Below, one piece after another: positions 26,574 to 35,983 of a stretch of 64,000 bases of DNA (positions within the stretch are counted from its first letter, which is position 1; every line of letters starts with the position of its first letter). The notes beneath the pieces are model-generated. The model was not told where the DNA came from and searched no databases. It saw nothing but the letters and a program-made list of their open reading frames with translations. Source of the DNA: Novosphingobium guangzhouense. Lineage in GTDB: Bacteria; Pseudomonadota; Alphaproteobacteria; Sphingomonadales; Sphingomonadaceae. A program made the position numbers and the translations under genes. Location: positions 1 through 64,000 of the forward strand of contig NZ_LYMM01000032.1 in NCBI RefSeq assembly GCF_002896965.1. Reading direction: 5' to 3'.

Positions 26574-27611
26574 ATGACATTGGGCAAGATTTCCATTGGT
26601 GCAGGAAGGGCTTACAAGGCCCTTGGACTATCCCTCTGTGGGGCCCTCGCCAGCGTGTTGACTTTCGCCGCACCCGGCTTTGCGCAGGAAGCTGCCGCTC
26701 CTTCCGCCGGAAGTTATACCCCGATGAAGCCGACGCCGGGCGTCGGCATGCCGGTGGACGGCGGCATCAACATCCAGCAGCAGTTCTCGCCCACGGGTGA
26801 ATATGGCGAATGGCTGCACCACGGCCTGCTGTGGATCTGCCTTGTCATCTCGCTGTTCGTGCTGGCCCTGCTCGCGATCGTCATCGTGCGCTTCAACCGC
26901 CGCGCCAATCCGGTGCCGTCGAAGACCAGCCACAATACGATCCTCGAAGTGGTGTGGACGCTGGCGCCGGTGCTTATCCTGATCGGCATCGCGGTCCCCT
27001 CGATCGACCTCATCGCCAAGCAGTACAAGCCCGCACCCAAGACCGCGCTGACCATCAAGGTCACCGGCAACCAGTGGTTCTGGACGTATGGCTACCCGGA
27101 CAACGGCGACTTCGAGGTGATCTCGAACATGCTGAATATCCCCGGCCAGCCGACGATCAACAATGGCGTGCGCGAAGTCGGATCGAAGCCCTGGGACGGT
27201 CCTTCGCACCTTGAGGTGGACAACCGCATGGTCGTTCCCGCCGGTGAGCCGATCCGCCTGCAGATCACCGCCGCCGACGTGATCCACTCGTTTGCGGTGC
27301 CCTCGCTGTGGTTCAAGCTGGATGCCGTGCCCGGCCGTATCAACGAGAAGGTTCTCTTCATCGAAAAGCCGGGTGTCTATTACGGGCAGTGCTCCGAACT
27401 GTGCGGCGCCAAGCATGGTTACATGCCGATCGCGGTCGAAGCCCTGCCGCGTGACAAGTACAACGCCTGGGTCCTGACCCATGCCGGTGGCGCGATCGAC
27501 GGGCAAAAGCCCGCGGCCGAAGCTGCCCCCGCCGCTGCGGCTACTGCCGCCGCTCCCGCCGCAGACGCTTCCGAAGCGCCTGCAGGCGAAGCGACCGCCG
27601 AAGCCGAATAA
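26574..27611 (+). CDS. ctaC: Cytochrome c oxidase subunit II
   Basis: This 345-residue protein has a signal peptide (to about residue 38, PGFAQ), two membrane helices ([28 protein letters not shown] and [20 protein letters not shown]), and the periplasmic copper domain with the CuA site [12 protein letters not shown] plus an upstream histidine in [11 protein letters not shown]. It takes electrons from cytochrome c. After the domain, about 45 residues of Ala/Pro/Glu-rich tail are appended, which is unusual and probably disordered. The ATG at 26574 follows a GAAGGAAGTGGAA site. Confidence 0.95.
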   Translation: MTLGKISIGAGRAYKALGLSLCGALASVLTFAAPGFAQEAAAPSAGSYTPMKPTPGVGMPVDGGINIQQQFSPTGEYGEWLHHGLLWICLVISLFVLALLAIVIVRFNRRANPVPSKTSHNTILEVVWTLAPVLILIGIAVPSIDLIAKQYKPAPKTALTIKVTGNQWFWTYGYPDNGDFEVISNMLNIPGQPTINNGVREVGSKPWDGPSHLEVDNRMVVPAGEPIRLQITAADVIHSFAVPSLWFKLDAVPGRINEKVLFIEKPGVYYGQCSELCGAKHGYMPIAVEALPRDKYNAWVLTHAGGAIDGQKPAAEAAPAAAATAAAPAADASEAPAGEATAEAE

Positions 27612-27640
27612 TAGCGACACGAGAGGACAGGGTCCCCACC

Positions 27641-29329
27641 ATGGCAACCACCGCTGACCACTTCCAGGCTCACCCAGAAGACCACGGCCACCACCACGAC
27701 GCCGAACACAAGCCCGCGTTCTTCGCGCGCTGGTTCATGTCCACCAACCACAAGGACATCGGCACGATGTACCTGATCTTCGCGATCATCGCGGGGATCG
27801 TGGGTGGTGCCTTCTCGGGCATGATGCGTGTCGAGTTGAACGAGCCCGGCATCCAGTATCTCGATACGTTCGCCCGCTGGTTCGGTGCGGTGAACCCGGA
27901 TTTCAACACCACGCTGCACACCTGGAACGTGCTCATCACCGCGCACGGCCTGATCATGGTGTTCTTCATGGTGATGCCCGCGATCATCGGCGGCTTCGGC
28001 AACTGGTTCGTGCCGATCATGATCGGCGCGCCGGACATGGCGTTCCCGCGCATGAACAACATTTCGTTCTGGCTGACGGTTGCGGGCTTCTGCTCGCTGC
28101 TGTGCTCCGCCTTCGTACCGGGCGGCACGGGTAACGGCGCGGGCACCGGCTGGACGGTCTATGCCCCGCTGTCGACCAGCGGTTCGCCCGGACCTGCGGT
28201 GGACTTCGGCATCTTCGCGCTGCACCTTGCCGGTGCGGGCTCGATCATGGGCGCGATCAACTTCATCACCACCATCTTCAACATGCGCGCGCCGGGGATG
28301 ACCATCCACAAGATGCCGCTGTTCGTGTGGTCGGTGCTGGTGACCGCGTTCCTGCTGCTGCTGTCGCTGCCGGTCCTTGCTGCCGCGATCACCATGCTGC
28401 TGACCGACCGCAATTTCGGCACGACCTTCTTCGACGCTTCGGGCGGCGGGGACCCGGTGCTTTACCAGCACCTGTTCTGGTTCTTCGGCCACCCCGAAGT
28501 CTACATCATGATCCTGCCGGGCTTCGGCATCATCTCGCAGATCATTTCGACCTTCTCGAAGAAGCCGGTGTTCGGCTACCTCGGCATGGCTTACGCTATG
28601 GTCGCGATCGGTGTGGTGGGCTTCATCGTGTGGGCGCACCACATGTATGCCACCGGGCTTTCGGTAAACACGAAGATGTACTTCACCGCCGCCACCATGG
28701 TCATCGCGGTGCCGACCGGCGTGAAGATCTTCTCGTGGATCGCAACGATGTGGGGCGGGTCGGTTGAATTCAAGTCGCCGATGGTCTGGGCGATGGGCTT
28801 CATCTTCCTGTTCACCGTTGGCGGTGTCACCGGCGTCTACCTTGCCAACGGCGGCATCGACGACGTGGTGCACGACACTTACTTCGTCGTCGCACACTTC
28901 CACTACGTCCTCTCGCTGGGTGCGGTGACGGCGCTCTTCGCCGGGTTCTATTACTGGTTCCCGAAGATGAGCGGCCGGATGCATTCGGAATTCCTGTCGC
29001 ACGTCCACTTCTGGATCTTCTTCGTGGGCGTGAACATGATCTTCTTCCCGATGCACTTCCTGGGTCTGCAGGGCATGCCGCGTCGCTATCCGGACTATGC
29101 GGAAGCCTATACGCACTGGAACCACATCGCGACCGTGGGCTACATGGTGATGGCCGCCAGCCTCGTGGTCTGGTTCATCAACATCGCCTACGCTTACATC
29201 GCGGGCAAGAAGGCCGAAGACAACTATTGGGGCGAAGGCGCAACCACGCTGGAGTGGACGCTGACCAGCCCGCCGCCGTTCCACCAGTTCGAAACCCTTC
29301 CCGTGATCGGCGAGACGGTGCACCACTGA
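27641..29329 (+). CDS. ctaD: Cytochrome c oxidase subunit I
   Basis: The 562-residue core subunit of the aa3-type oxidase has about twelve membrane helices. The binuclear centre is marked by [20 protein letters not shown] (CuB histidine and linked tyrosine), the pair HHMYATGL, and the heme histidines in [10 protein letters not shown]. The Glu-proton path (WFFGHPEVY) is of the A1 type. It lies 29 bases downstream of ctaC. Confidence 0.98.
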   Translation: MATTADHFQAHPEDHGHHHDAEHKPAFFARWFMSTNHKDIGTMYLIFAIIAGIVGGAFSGMMRVELNEPGIQYLDTFARWFGAVNPDFNTTLHTWNVLITAHGLIMVFFMVMPAIIGGFGNWFVPIMIGAPDMAFPRMNNISFWLTVAGFCSLLCSAFVPGGTGNGAGTGWTVYAPLSTSGSPGPAVDFGIFALHLAGAGSIMGAINFITTIFNMRAPGMTIHKMPLFVWSVLVTAFLLLLSLPVLAAAITMLLTDRNFGTTFFDASGGGDPVLYQHLFWFFGHPEVYIMILPGFGIISQIISTFSKKPVFGYLGMAYAMVAIGVVGFIVWAHHMYATGLSVNTKMYFTAATMVIAVPTGVKIFSWIATMWGGSVEFKSPMVWAMGFIFLFTVGGVTGVYLANGGIDDVVHDTYFVVAHFHYVLSLGAVTALFAGFYYWFPKMSGRMHSEFLSHVHFWIFFVGVNMIFFPMHFLGLQGMPRRYPDYAEAYTHWNHIATVGYMVMAASLVVWFINIAYAYIAGKKAEDNYWGEGATTLEWTLTSPPPFHQFETLPVIGETVHH

Positions 29330-29335
29330 TCCCCT

Positions 29336-29367
29336 GCGACCGTTCCGGAACTGTCCGGGGCGGTCGC
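29336..29367 (+). terminator. Hairpin between ctaD and ctaB
   Basis: Fourteen-base arms at 29336-29349 and 29354-29367 pair with two G-U wobbles around an ACTG loop. The sequence starts six bases after the ctaD stop and no U-run follows. It may attenuate transcription so that less ctaB and assembly genes are made than core subunits; that is inference. Confidence 0.5.
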
Positions 29368-29441
29368 TAACTTTACCCGCATGGGGCTGTGACGTTCTGG
29401 CACTCGCCTGAATCATTCCCCAGGTGTATGGGCGGCCCATC

Positions 29442-30380
29442 ATGACCCCCACGAATTCGATTCCCCCTTCGCGGGCAGCGGCCGCTCCGGCCCCCGCAGA
29501 CTGGCGCGATCTTTTCGCGCTGACCAAGCCGCGCGTGATGAGCCTGGTGATCTTTACCGGCCTGTGCGGCATGCTTGCCGCGCCGGTCGGCATCCATCCC
29601 GTGCTGGGCTTCACCGCCATCCTGTGCATCGCCATGGGGGCAGGGGGCGCTGCCGCGCTCAACCAGTGGTGGGAGGCCGACCTTGACGCCGGGATGAAGC
29701 GAACCGCCAATCGCCCGTTGCCGCAAGGCCGCCTCGATCGTACCACGGCGCGTGACTTCGCAGGCGTGCTTTGCGCCGCGTCGGTTTTCCTGATGGGCTT
29801 TGCGATCAGCTGGCTGGCTGCGGCGATCCTTGCGATATCGATCGTCTACTACGCGGTCGTCTATACCATCTGGCTCAAGCCGCGGACCCCGCAGAACATC
29901 GTGATCGGCGGCGGCGCGGGCGCGTTTCCGCCGCTGATCGGCTGGATCGCGGCGACTGGACATATCACGCCCATGCCGGTCGTGCTCTTCGCGATCATCT
30001 TCTTCTGGACGCCGCCACACTTCTGGGCGCTGGCCCTGTTCGTGAAGACCGATTACGCCAAGGTCGGCATTCCGATGATGCCGGTCGTCGCCGGAGAGCG
30101 CGCCACCCGCCGCCAGATCCTGATCTATGCGATCCTGCTCCTGCCGCTGAGCGCATTGCCCTGGTGGCTGCCGGGCGACGAGCATGCCGGTGCGATCTAC
30201 GGTGTCTGCGCGTTGCTGCTGTCGGGCGTGTTCCTTGCGCTTTCGATTCGTGTCGGCCTGCGGACCCGCACTGGCGATGACGATGCCATGAAGCCGGAAA
30301 AGCAGCTTTTCGCCTATTCCGTGCTTTATCTGTTCGCGCTGTTTGCCGCGCTGGTCGTCGACCGCTACATTCCGCTTTAA
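29442..30380 (+). CDS. ctaB: Heme O synthase (protoheme IX farnesyltransferase)
   Basis: This 312-residue UbiA-family membrane protein adds a farnesyl group to heme. It has about eight helices and the prenyl diphosphate motif [25 protein letters not shown] with Asp residues, plus the second loop [31 protein letters not shown]. The start at 29442 (MTPTNS) is preferred to 29424 as the family's usual beginning. The product feeds heme A for the oxidase made by the flanking genes. Confidence 0.96.
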   Translation: MTPTNSIPPSRAAAAPAPADWRDLFALTKPRVMSLVIFTGLCGMLAAPVGIHPVLGFTAILCIAMGAGGAAALNQWWEADLDAGMKRTANRPLPQGRLDRTTARDFAGVLCAASVFLMGFAISWLAAAILAISIVYYAVVYTIWLKPRTPQNIVIGGGAGAFPPLIGWIAATGHITPMPVVLFAIIFFWTPPHFWALALFVKTDYAKVGIPMMPVVAGERATRRQILIYAILLLPLSALPWWLPGDEHAGAIYGVCALLLSGVFLALSIRVGLRTRTGDDDAMKPEKQLFAYSVLYLFALFAALVVDRYIPL

Positions 30381-30390
30381 GGAGAGCAGG

Positions 30391-30531
30391 ATGACCAAGT
30401 CGCCAAAGAATGCGCTGAAAGAACCCAGAACTTTCGAAGAGATCCGCCGCAGCCGCAATCGCGTGTTGGCCCTGAGCCTTGCCGGGTTCGTAATCCTGGT
30501 ATTCTTCATCTCCATCGCGAAGATGGGGTGA
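30391..30531 (+). CDS. Small 46-residue membrane protein of the cox operon
   Basis: This short gene has a good ribosome site (AAGGAGAGCAGG) and a stop that overlaps the next start by one base (TGATG). The product is a charged front (MTKSPKNALKEPRTFEEIRRSRNR) followed by one helix (VLALSLAGFVILVFFISIAKM). Small genes of this sort (sometimes called coxF) sit between ctaB and ctaG in alphaproteobacteria; the function is thought to be in oxidase assembly. I could not name it more precisely. Confidence 0.8.
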   Translation: MTKSPKNALKEPRTFEEIRRSRNRVLALSLAGFVILVFFISIAKMG

Positions 30532-31109
30532 TGGCGGCACCGCGCTCCAACCGGAAGGTCGCGCTGACGGCCGCTTCGGCGGCGCTGGCAATGCTGGGGC
30601 TGGGTTTTGCGTCGGTGCCGCTCTACCGCATCTTTTGTCAGGTGACCGGCTACGGCGGCACCACGCAGCGCGCGGACGAAGCCAAGGCGGCGACCGTGCA
30701 GGATAGCGGCCACACGATATCGATCCGCTTCGACGCCAATGTCGAACGCGACATGCCCTGGCAGTTCAAGCCGCTTCAGCGCACCGATACCGTATCGATA
30801 GGTGCGCGCGACATGGCGCTGTTCTGGGCGAAGAACGACAGCGACAAGACCGTCACCGGAACTGCCAGCTTCAACGTGGAGCCGGAACAGGCTGCGCGCT
30901 ACTTCAACAAGATCCAGTGCTTCTGCTTCACCGAGCAGACGCTGAAGCCGGGTGAAGAAGTGCGCATGCCGGTCCTCTATTACGTCGATCCGGCGATCCT
31001 GACCGACCCGGACAACAAGGACGTGCAGCAGATCACGCTGAGCTACACCTTCCACGTGACGCGGGTGGAGGATGCAAAGGCACTGGACCATCCGCGAGCG
31101 GGCAGTTAA
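30531..31109 (+). CDS. ctaG: Cytochrome c oxidase assembly protein CtaG/Cox11
   Basis: The 192-residue protein delivers copper to the CuB site of subunit I. It has one membrane helix near the front (TAASAALAMLGLGFASVPLYRIFCQV), then a periplasmic domain with the copper-binding IQCFCFTEQTLKPGEEVRMPVLYYVDPAI motif (Cys-x-Cys). The start ATG at 30531 overlaps the stop of the small membrane protein. Confidence 0.95.
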   Translation: MAAPRSNRKVALTAASAALAMLGLGFASVPLYRIFCQVTGYGGTTQRADEAKAATVQDSGHTISIRFDANVERDMPWQFKPLQRTDTVSIGARDMALFWAKNDSDKTVTGTASFNVEPEQAARYFNKIQCFCFTEQTLKPGEEVRMPVLYYVDPAILTDPDNKDVQQITLSYTFHVTRVEDAKALDHPRAGS

Positions 31110-31193
31110 GCGAAGTACCAAGAACCGTCGGCCATGAATAATAATCGGGCGGCAGACGGCATGTGAGATTGGATGAACGGGGAAGAAGGCACC

Positions 31194-32015
31194 ATGGCAG
31201 GTACGAAGAACCACGATTACCACATTCTTCCGCCCGACATCGCGCCGCTGGCGACGACGATCGGGGCCTTCGTGTTCACTTCCGGCATGGTGCTGTTCAT
31301 GCATGACATGCCCGGCGGCGCGTTCGTGCCCTGGGCCGGCCTTGCCATCCTGCTCGCCTCGATGTTCATGTGGTTCTCCAAGATCGTCAAGGAAGCGCAC
31401 GCCGGCGATCACACGCCGGTCGTCCAGCTTCACCAGCGCTACGGCATGATCCTGTTCATCGCTTCTGAAGTGATGTTCTTCGTCGGCTGGTTCTGGGCAT
31501 TCTTCGACTTTTCGCTGTTCCCTTCCGAACTGGCGGACGTCATCGGCGGGCAATGGCCGCCCAAGGCGATCGAGGCGGTGATGGACCCCTTCGCGCTGCC
31601 GCTGCTCAACACGCTGATCCTGCTGTGTTCCGGCACTACCGTCACCTGGGCGCACCATTCGTTGATCCACGGCGATCGCGAAGGGCTCAAGAAGGGGCTG
31701 TGGGCGACGATCCTGCTGGGCGCGCTGTTCTCGTGCATTCAGGCCTACGAATACATGCATGCTCCGTTCGGCTTCGGCGGCAACACCTATAGCTCGGCGT
31801 TCTACATGGCGACCGGGTTCCACGGCTTCCACGTGATCGTCGGCACGATCATGCTGATCGTCTGCCTCAAGCGCACCTACAACGGCGACTTCACCCCGCG
31901 CCAGCACTTCGGCTTCGAAGCGGCGGCATGGTACTGGCACTTCGTCGACGTGGTTTGGCTGTTCCTCTTCGTTGCGGTCTACATCTGGGGCGGCTGGGGT
32001 TACCCAACTCACTGA
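31194..32015 (+). CDS. ctaE: Cytochrome c oxidase subunit III
   Basis: The 273-residue subunit has seven membrane helices and family blocks YGMILFIASEVMFFVGWFWAFFD, LLCSGTTVTWAHHSL, TGFHGFHVIVGTIMLIVCL and WYWHFVDVVWLFLFVAVYIWGGWG. The ATG at 31194 (MAGTKNHDYH) with a GAAGAAGG site is preferred to the one at 31173. It is followed by a strong terminator. Confidence 0.97.
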   Translation: MAGTKNHDYHILPPDIAPLATTIGAFVFTSGMVLFMHDMPGGAFVPWAGLAILLASMFMWFSKIVKEAHAGDHTPVVQLHQRYGMILFIASEVMFFVGWFWAFFDFSLFPSELADVIGGQWPPKAIEAVMDPFALPLLNTLILLCSGTTVTWAHHSLIHGDREGLKKGLWATILLGALFSCIQAYEYMHAPFGFGGNTYSSAFYMATGFHGFHVIVGTIMLIVCLKRTYNGDFTPRQHFGFEAAAWYWHFVDVVWLFLFVAVYIWGGWGYPTH

Positions 32016-32036
32016 TCGAACAGATCGTTCATTCCG

Positions 32037-32071
32037 AAAAGGCAGCCGAAGACCGCTTCGGCTGCCTTTTT
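32037..32071 (+). terminator. Intrinsic terminator after ctaE
   Basis: A perfect 12-base stem (AGGCAGCCGAAG, 32040-32051, with CTTCGGCTGCCT, 32056-32067) with an ACCG loop is followed by a T-run through 32071. Flanking A and T residues extend the stem. It is a textbook factor-independent terminator and lies 22 bases after ctaE. SURF1 begins 33 bases later, so it must either be read through or have its own promoter. Confidence 0.9.
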
Positions 32072-32103
32072 CGTATCCGGCCATTTTCGCATCGGGACCT
32101 GAC

Positions 32104-32658
32104 ATGCGCCGCATCCCCGTCTTCGCGACCCTGATCGTCCTCGCCGCCGTGGCGGTGATGATCGCGATGGGCTTCTGGCAACTGCGCCGTCTTCACGAGA
32201 AGGAAGCGCTGCTGGCCCACTATGCCGCCGCGCAGAAGAACCCGGCGTTCGTCGAGTGGACATCCCGAGGTGTCGGCGCCGATCTCCTCTATCGCCGTGC
32301 TCACCTGATGTGTTCGACGATCGGGGAGCGCAGCAGCATTGCCGGAAACAACGCCAACGGCGAGCCCGGAGTCGCTCAGACGGCGCAATGCACGCTGCCG
32401 GGCGGAGGCCGTGCGCTGGTTGTGATGGGCTGGTCGCTCCAGCCCAACGCCGGAGCATGGCAGGGCGGAGAGATCACGGGCATGATCGCTCCCGGCCCGC
32501 GTCTCGTAGCGATGCCCGCTGTCGGGGGGCTGGAGGAGAACGCGATTCCCGATCCGGCAGACTTGCCGAACAACCACTTGTCCTATGCAGGGCAGTGGTT
32601 CTTCTTCGCGGCAACGGCTTTGGTGATCTACTTTCTGGCGCTCAGGAGGAGGAAGTAG
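32104..32658 (+). CDS. SURF1-like cytochrome oxidase assembly protein
   Basis: This 184-residue protein has membrane helices at both ends: FATLIVLAAVAVMIAMGFWQLRRLHEKEALL at the front and the closing SYAGQWFFFAATALVIYFLALRRRK. These ends are the SURF1/Shy1 signature. The soluble middle is short; other family members run to about 230-250 residues. SURF1 helps insert heme A into the oxidase. Despite the terminator just upstream, the gene is on the same strand as ctaE. Confidence 0.85.
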   Translation: MRRIPVFATLIVLAAVAVMIAMGFWQLRRLHEKEALLAHYAAAQKNPAFVEWTSRGVGADLLYRRAHLMCSTIGERSSIAGNNANGEPGVAQTAQCTLPGGGRALVVMGWSLQPNAGAWQGGEITGMIAPGPRLVAMPAVGGLEENAIPDPADLPNNHLSYAGQWFFFAATALVIYFLALRRRK

Positions 32659-32663
32659 GAAGT

Positions 32664-32838
32664 GCTGGGGCCCCTATACCTTTGGCGCCCCAGACCCCTT
32701 AACCGTCGAGATCACGCGCGCAGCCTCCTCCCGCGCCGACGGAGAGCCGGGAGACTAATAGCCTGCGGCGCAATGTGGGACTGAGGCTGCTGCACGCCCG
32801 ACGACGACAGTATGGGGGTCTGGGGCAATGGCCCCAGA
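32664..32838. repeat. Palindromic intergenic element upstream of thrC
   Basis: The gap between SURF1 and thrC holds nested inverted repeats. CTGGGGC at 32665-32671 pairs with GCCCCAG at 32687-32693. GCCCCAGACCCC at 32687-32698 pairs with GGGGTCTGGGGC at 32815-32826. TCTGGGGC at 32819-32826 pairs with GCCCCAGA at 32831-32838 around an AATG loop. The shared core makes alternative foldings possible. I see no open reading frame in it. It may be a dispersed repeat of the genus or a structured leader of thrC. Confidence 0.6.
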
Positions 32839-32907
32839 TTCATTTCTTTCCCTCTTCGACCCCTTCACGCTCTTTTCATTTCCCGCCTTCACGGCTAACC
32901 GCGCCCG

Positions 32908-34311
32908 ATGGACTATATCAGCACCCGCGGCAGCGCTCCGGCGCTTGATTTCGAAGGCGCGACGCTTGCCGGCCTCGCATCGGATGGTGGCCTTTACGTT
33001 CCGCGTGAGTGGCCGCGCTTTTCGGCCGAGGAAATCGCGAGCTGGGCAGGACTTCCCTATGCGCAGCTGGCCGCCAAGGTCATGGCGCCGTTCGTTGCGG
33101 GCAGCCTGACGGAAGAGCGCCTGCTGGAGCTGACCACGGCAGCTTACGGCCGCTTCGCGCATGACGCGGTGACGCCGCTCAAGCAGCTTGATTCGCAGCA
33201 GTGGTTGCTGGAACTGTTCCACGGGCCCACCCTGGCGTTCAAGGACGTGGCGCTGCAACTGCTGGGCCTGCTGTTCGAGGAGTTCCTTGGTCGTTCGGAT
33301 CGCAACCTGACGATCGTGGGCGCGACTTCGGGCGATACCGGGTCGGCCGCGATCGACGCGGTGGCGGGGCGCGCGAAGGTGGACATCTTCATGCTCCACC
33401 CCAAGGGCCGCGTTTCGGACGTGCAGCGTCGCCAGATGACCACGGTGCTGGCGCCCAACGTGCACAATCTTGCGCTGGAAAACGCCAACTTCGACGATGC
33501 GCAGGCGATCGTGAAGCGTGTGTTCAACGATCATAGCATGACTGACCGCTTCGCCATCGGCGCGGTGAACTCGATCAACTGGGCGCGCCTGATGGCGCAG
33601 GTGGTCTACTATTTCGCGGCCGGGCTGCAACTGGGTGCGCCGCATCGCAAGGTCGCGTTCTCGGTCCCGACCGGCAACTTCGGCGACGTCTTTGCCGGCT
33701 ATGTCGCAGCACAGATGGGCCTCCCGGTCGAGAAGCTGATCGTCGCCACCAACGTGAACGACATTCTGCACCGCGCGCTGGCCGATGGCGATTACTCGCA
33801 AGGCACGGTCACGCCCACCGCTGCGCCGTCGATGGACATTCAGGTGTCGTCGAACTTCGAGCGCCTGCTGTTCGATCTTGGCGGGCGTGACGGCAAGGCT
33901 CTGGCCGAGCAGATGGCCGGCTTCGAAGCCACGAAGGCAATGCAGCTGACCAACGCGCAGCGTGAAGGCGCGTCGGCGCTGTTTGCGTCGGCGCGCGCCG
34001 ATGCGGACGAGATGGCATCGACTATCCGCTGGGCCTATGAGGCGACCGGCGAGCTGATTGATCCGCACACCGCTTGCGGCCTGTTCGCGGCGCGCACCGC
34101 CGGCATCGATGCGGGCGTCCCCGTGGTTACGCTGGCGACCGCGCACCCCGCCAAGTTCCCCGAAGCGGTCGAGCGCGCCACCGGCCAGCGCCCAAGCCTG
34201 CCCGCGCGCGTCGGCGACCTGTTCGAGCGTGAGGAAAAGTACGAAACGCTGCCCGGCACTTTCGAGGCCGTGACCGGGTTCGTGGCGGCGCACGCTGCGC
34301 CGAAGGTCTGA
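32908..34311 (+). CDS. thrC: Threonine synthase
   Basis: The 467-residue PLP enzyme turns phosphohomoserine into threonine. The PLP lysine is in ELFHGPTLAFKDVALQLLG (Lys112); the phosphate-binding GATSGDTGSAAIDAV and SVPTGNFGDVFAGYVA follow. The stop overlaps the next start by one base. The upstream gap holds a palindromic element but no leader peptide rich in Thr or Ile codons that I could see. Confidence 0.97.
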   Translation: MDYISTRGSAPALDFEGATLAGLASDGGLYVPREWPRFSAEEIASWAGLPYAQLAAKVMAPFVAGSLTEERLLELTTAAYGRFAHDAVTPLKQLDSQQWLLELFHGPTLAFKDVALQLLGLLFEEFLGRSDRNLTIVGATSGDTGSAAIDAVAGRAKVDIFMLHPKGRVSDVQRRQMTTVLAPNVHNLALENANFDDAQAIVKRVFNDHSMTDRFAIGAVNSINWARLMAQVVYYFAAGLQLGAPHRKVAFSVPTGNFGDVFAGYVAAQMGLPVEKLIVATNVNDILHRALADGDYSQGTVTPTAAPSMDIQVSSNFERLLFDLGGRDGKALAEQMAGFEATKAMQLTNAQREGASALFASARADADEMASTIRWAYEATGELIDPHTACGLFAARTAGIDAGVPVVTLATAHPAKFPEAVERATGQRPSLPARVGDLFEREEKYETLPGTFEAVTGFVAAHAAPKV

Positions 34312-35198
34312 TGGCTCAGCTTGTCACCCAGCCGCTGATCCTCGCCGGAGAGGGTTGGGCGGATTACGGACTTGTCGATTCGGGACACGGCCGCAAGCTG
34401 GAGCGCTATGGCGACTACCGCTTCGTGCGCCCCGAACCGCAGGCGATGTGGACCCCGCGTAGCGAGCATTGGGACGCGCATGGCGAATTCGTGCCCGGTT
34501 CGGACGAGGACGGCGGCGGCAGGTGGCAGTTCGACAAGGCGGTGCCGCGCGACGGCTGGCCGCTGGCATGGAACGAGGTTTCGTTCACAGCGCAGTGCAC
34601 GCCTTTCCGCCACCTCGGGTTCTTCCCGGACATGGCGCCGGTGTGGGACTGGATGCGTGAAATGCTGGCCGGTCGTACGGACGCCAGCACTATGAACCTG
34701 TTCGGCTATACCGGCGTCGGCACGCTGGCGCTTTCCGCGCATGGTCCGGTGACGCACGTGGATGCGTCCAAGAAGTCGGTCGCTCAGGCGCGCGAGAATG
34801 CCGCGCTGGCGGGGTTGCAGGACCGTCCGGTGCGCTGGATGATCGACGATGCCGCGAAGTTCGCCGCGCGCGAGGTTCGCCGTGGCAAGCGCTATGACGG
34901 CATCATCCTTGATCCGCCCAAGTTCGGACGCGGGCCGACCGGCGAGACATGGCGGCTGGAAGAGCATCTTCCCGGCCTGCTTGCCGATTGCCGCAAGCTG
35001 CTCGATGCCGACAGCCGGTTCCTGTTTCTGACGGTCTATGCCGTGCGCATGTCCTCGCTGGCGCTGGCCGGGCTGATGGAGGAACTCTTCGCCGGGCTGC
35101 CCGGCAAGATCGAGCACGGCGACTTGTCGGTGCGTGAGGACGAAGAGGGCAGACTGCTGCCGACCGCGATCTTTGCGCGCTGGTCGAATCCCGAGTAG
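34311..35198 (+). CDS. Class I SAM methyltransferase, RlmI-like
   Basis: The 295-residue protein has a Rossmann methyltransferase core (NLFGYTGVGTLALSAHG as motif I, VTHVDASKKSVAQARENA, and the catalytic-loop ILDPPKFGRGPTGETWRLEEHLPGL). This matches the RlmI/YccW type that methylates cytosines in rRNA, with a front region (MWTPRSEHWDAHGEF) in place of the usual PUA domain. It is translationally coupled to thrC by a TGATG overlap. The target RNA is inferred. Confidence 0.85.
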   Translation: MAQLVTQPLILAGEGWADYGLVDSGHGRKLERYGDYRFVRPEPQAMWTPRSEHWDAHGEFVPGSDEDGGGRWQFDKAVPRDGWPLAWNEVSFTAQCTPFRHLGFFPDMAPVWDWMREMLAGRTDASTMNLFGYTGVGTLALSAHGPVTHVDASKKSVAQARENAALAGLQDRPVRWMIDDAAKFAAREVRRGKRYDGIILDPPKFGRGPTGETWRLEEHLPGLLADCRKLLDADSRFLFLTVYAVRMSSLALAGLMEELFAGLPGKIEHGDLSVREDEEGRLLPTAIFARWSNPE

Positions 35199-35270
35199 TC
35201 GCATTTCGCATTTTTTCGAGTCCGGAGCGACGTTCCACTTCCTCGAAAATGCTTTAAAGCCGCCCCCATC

Positions 35271-35642
35271 ATGGCCGATTCGCTGATCCTTGAAGTTGCC
35301 GATTTCGAGCAGGATGTCCTTACCGGCATCTACTCGGAAGAAACCGGCAAACCGCAGCCCCTGCGTTTCACCATCACGGTGAAGCTTAAGCCTGCGGACC
35401 ACTACGCCCCCGACACGCCGCTGACGGCGAGCAAGAACTACATGGACCTCAAGTTCGCGGCGTCCGAAGCGCTGCCGCAGGGGGTCCATTTCAAGTTGAT
35501 CGAGGCAGTTGCCGATCACGTGTGCGAAACCCTGTTCCTGCAGGACGATCGGGTAGAGGCGGTGACGGTCAAGATCGTCAAGCTGGCGCTGACCGAGGCC
35601 AACGAACTGATCGGCATGACCCTGACGCGCGAACGCCGTTGA
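35271..35642 (+). CDS. folB: Dihydroneopterin aldolase-like protein
   Basis: The 123-residue protein has the FolB tunnelling fold: DSLILEVADFEQDVLTGIYSEETGKPQPLRFTITVKL, NYMDLKFAASEAL and HFKLIEAVADHVCETLFLQDDRVEAVTVKIVKLAL. The active-site lysine is in the last block. The enzyme cleaves dihydroneopterin on the path to folate. The following gene starts with a TTG overlapping this stop, and moaA, moaD and moaE come next, so folate and molybdopterin pterin genes share a transcript. Confidence 0.88.
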   Translation: MADSLILEVADFEQDVLTGIYSEETGKPQPLRFTITVKLKPADHYAPDTPLTASKNYMDLKFAASEALPQGVHFKLIEAVADHVCETLFLQDDRVEAVTVKIVKLALTEANELIGMTLTRERR

Positions 35643-35983
35643 ACGAATTGCTCCATCTCGGGCCGCTGTCGGACGATGCGCTTGAGGCTGCGGCCGATTT
35701 CCACGCCCGCCTGCTGCCGGGGATCGAGGCGACGCTTTCGGGCGGGGCCGATCCGCTGACGCTGGTGTTCCTGCCCGCCGCTTACGAGCATCGCGCCTGG
35801 CGCCTTGCCGCCGTGCAGGGGCTTGCCCGCCGCTTCGCGCCTTCGCGCGTCAATGCGGTGGAGAGCGACGAGCGTGACGCGGTGGCCGCCGCACAGCGCT
35901 GGCTCGATGGTGCGGGCGGTGTGACGGGACAATTACTACCGCTCAATGGAACTGGTGCGGGCGGAGTGCTATATCCGTCGTAA
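35639..35983 (+). CDS. Conserved hypothetical protein between folB and moaA
   Basis: The 114-residue frame starts with a TTG overlapping the folB stop (TTGA) and ends overlapping the moaA start (TAATG). It reads NELLHLGPLSDDALEAAADFHARLLPGIEATL, then LTLVFLPAAYEHRAWRLAAVQGLARRFAPSRVNAV, which resembles a small Rossmann-type domain with no catalytic residue I can name. Its close linkage suggests a role tied to pterin metabolism, though this is only context. Confidence 0.7.
   Translation: MNELLHLGPLSDDALEAAADFHARLLPGIEATLSGGADPLTLVFLPAAYEHRAWRLAAVQGLARRFAPSRVNAVESDERDAVAAAQRWLDGAGGVTGQLLPLNGTGAGGVLYPS

Noticed and set aside
27419..32114. Very long open frames on the minus strand opposite the cytochrome oxidase operon
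   Set aside because: They mirror the codon pattern of the highly conserved ctaC-ctaE genes on the plus strand, are rich in His/Arg/Asp with no domain, and have no ribosome sites.
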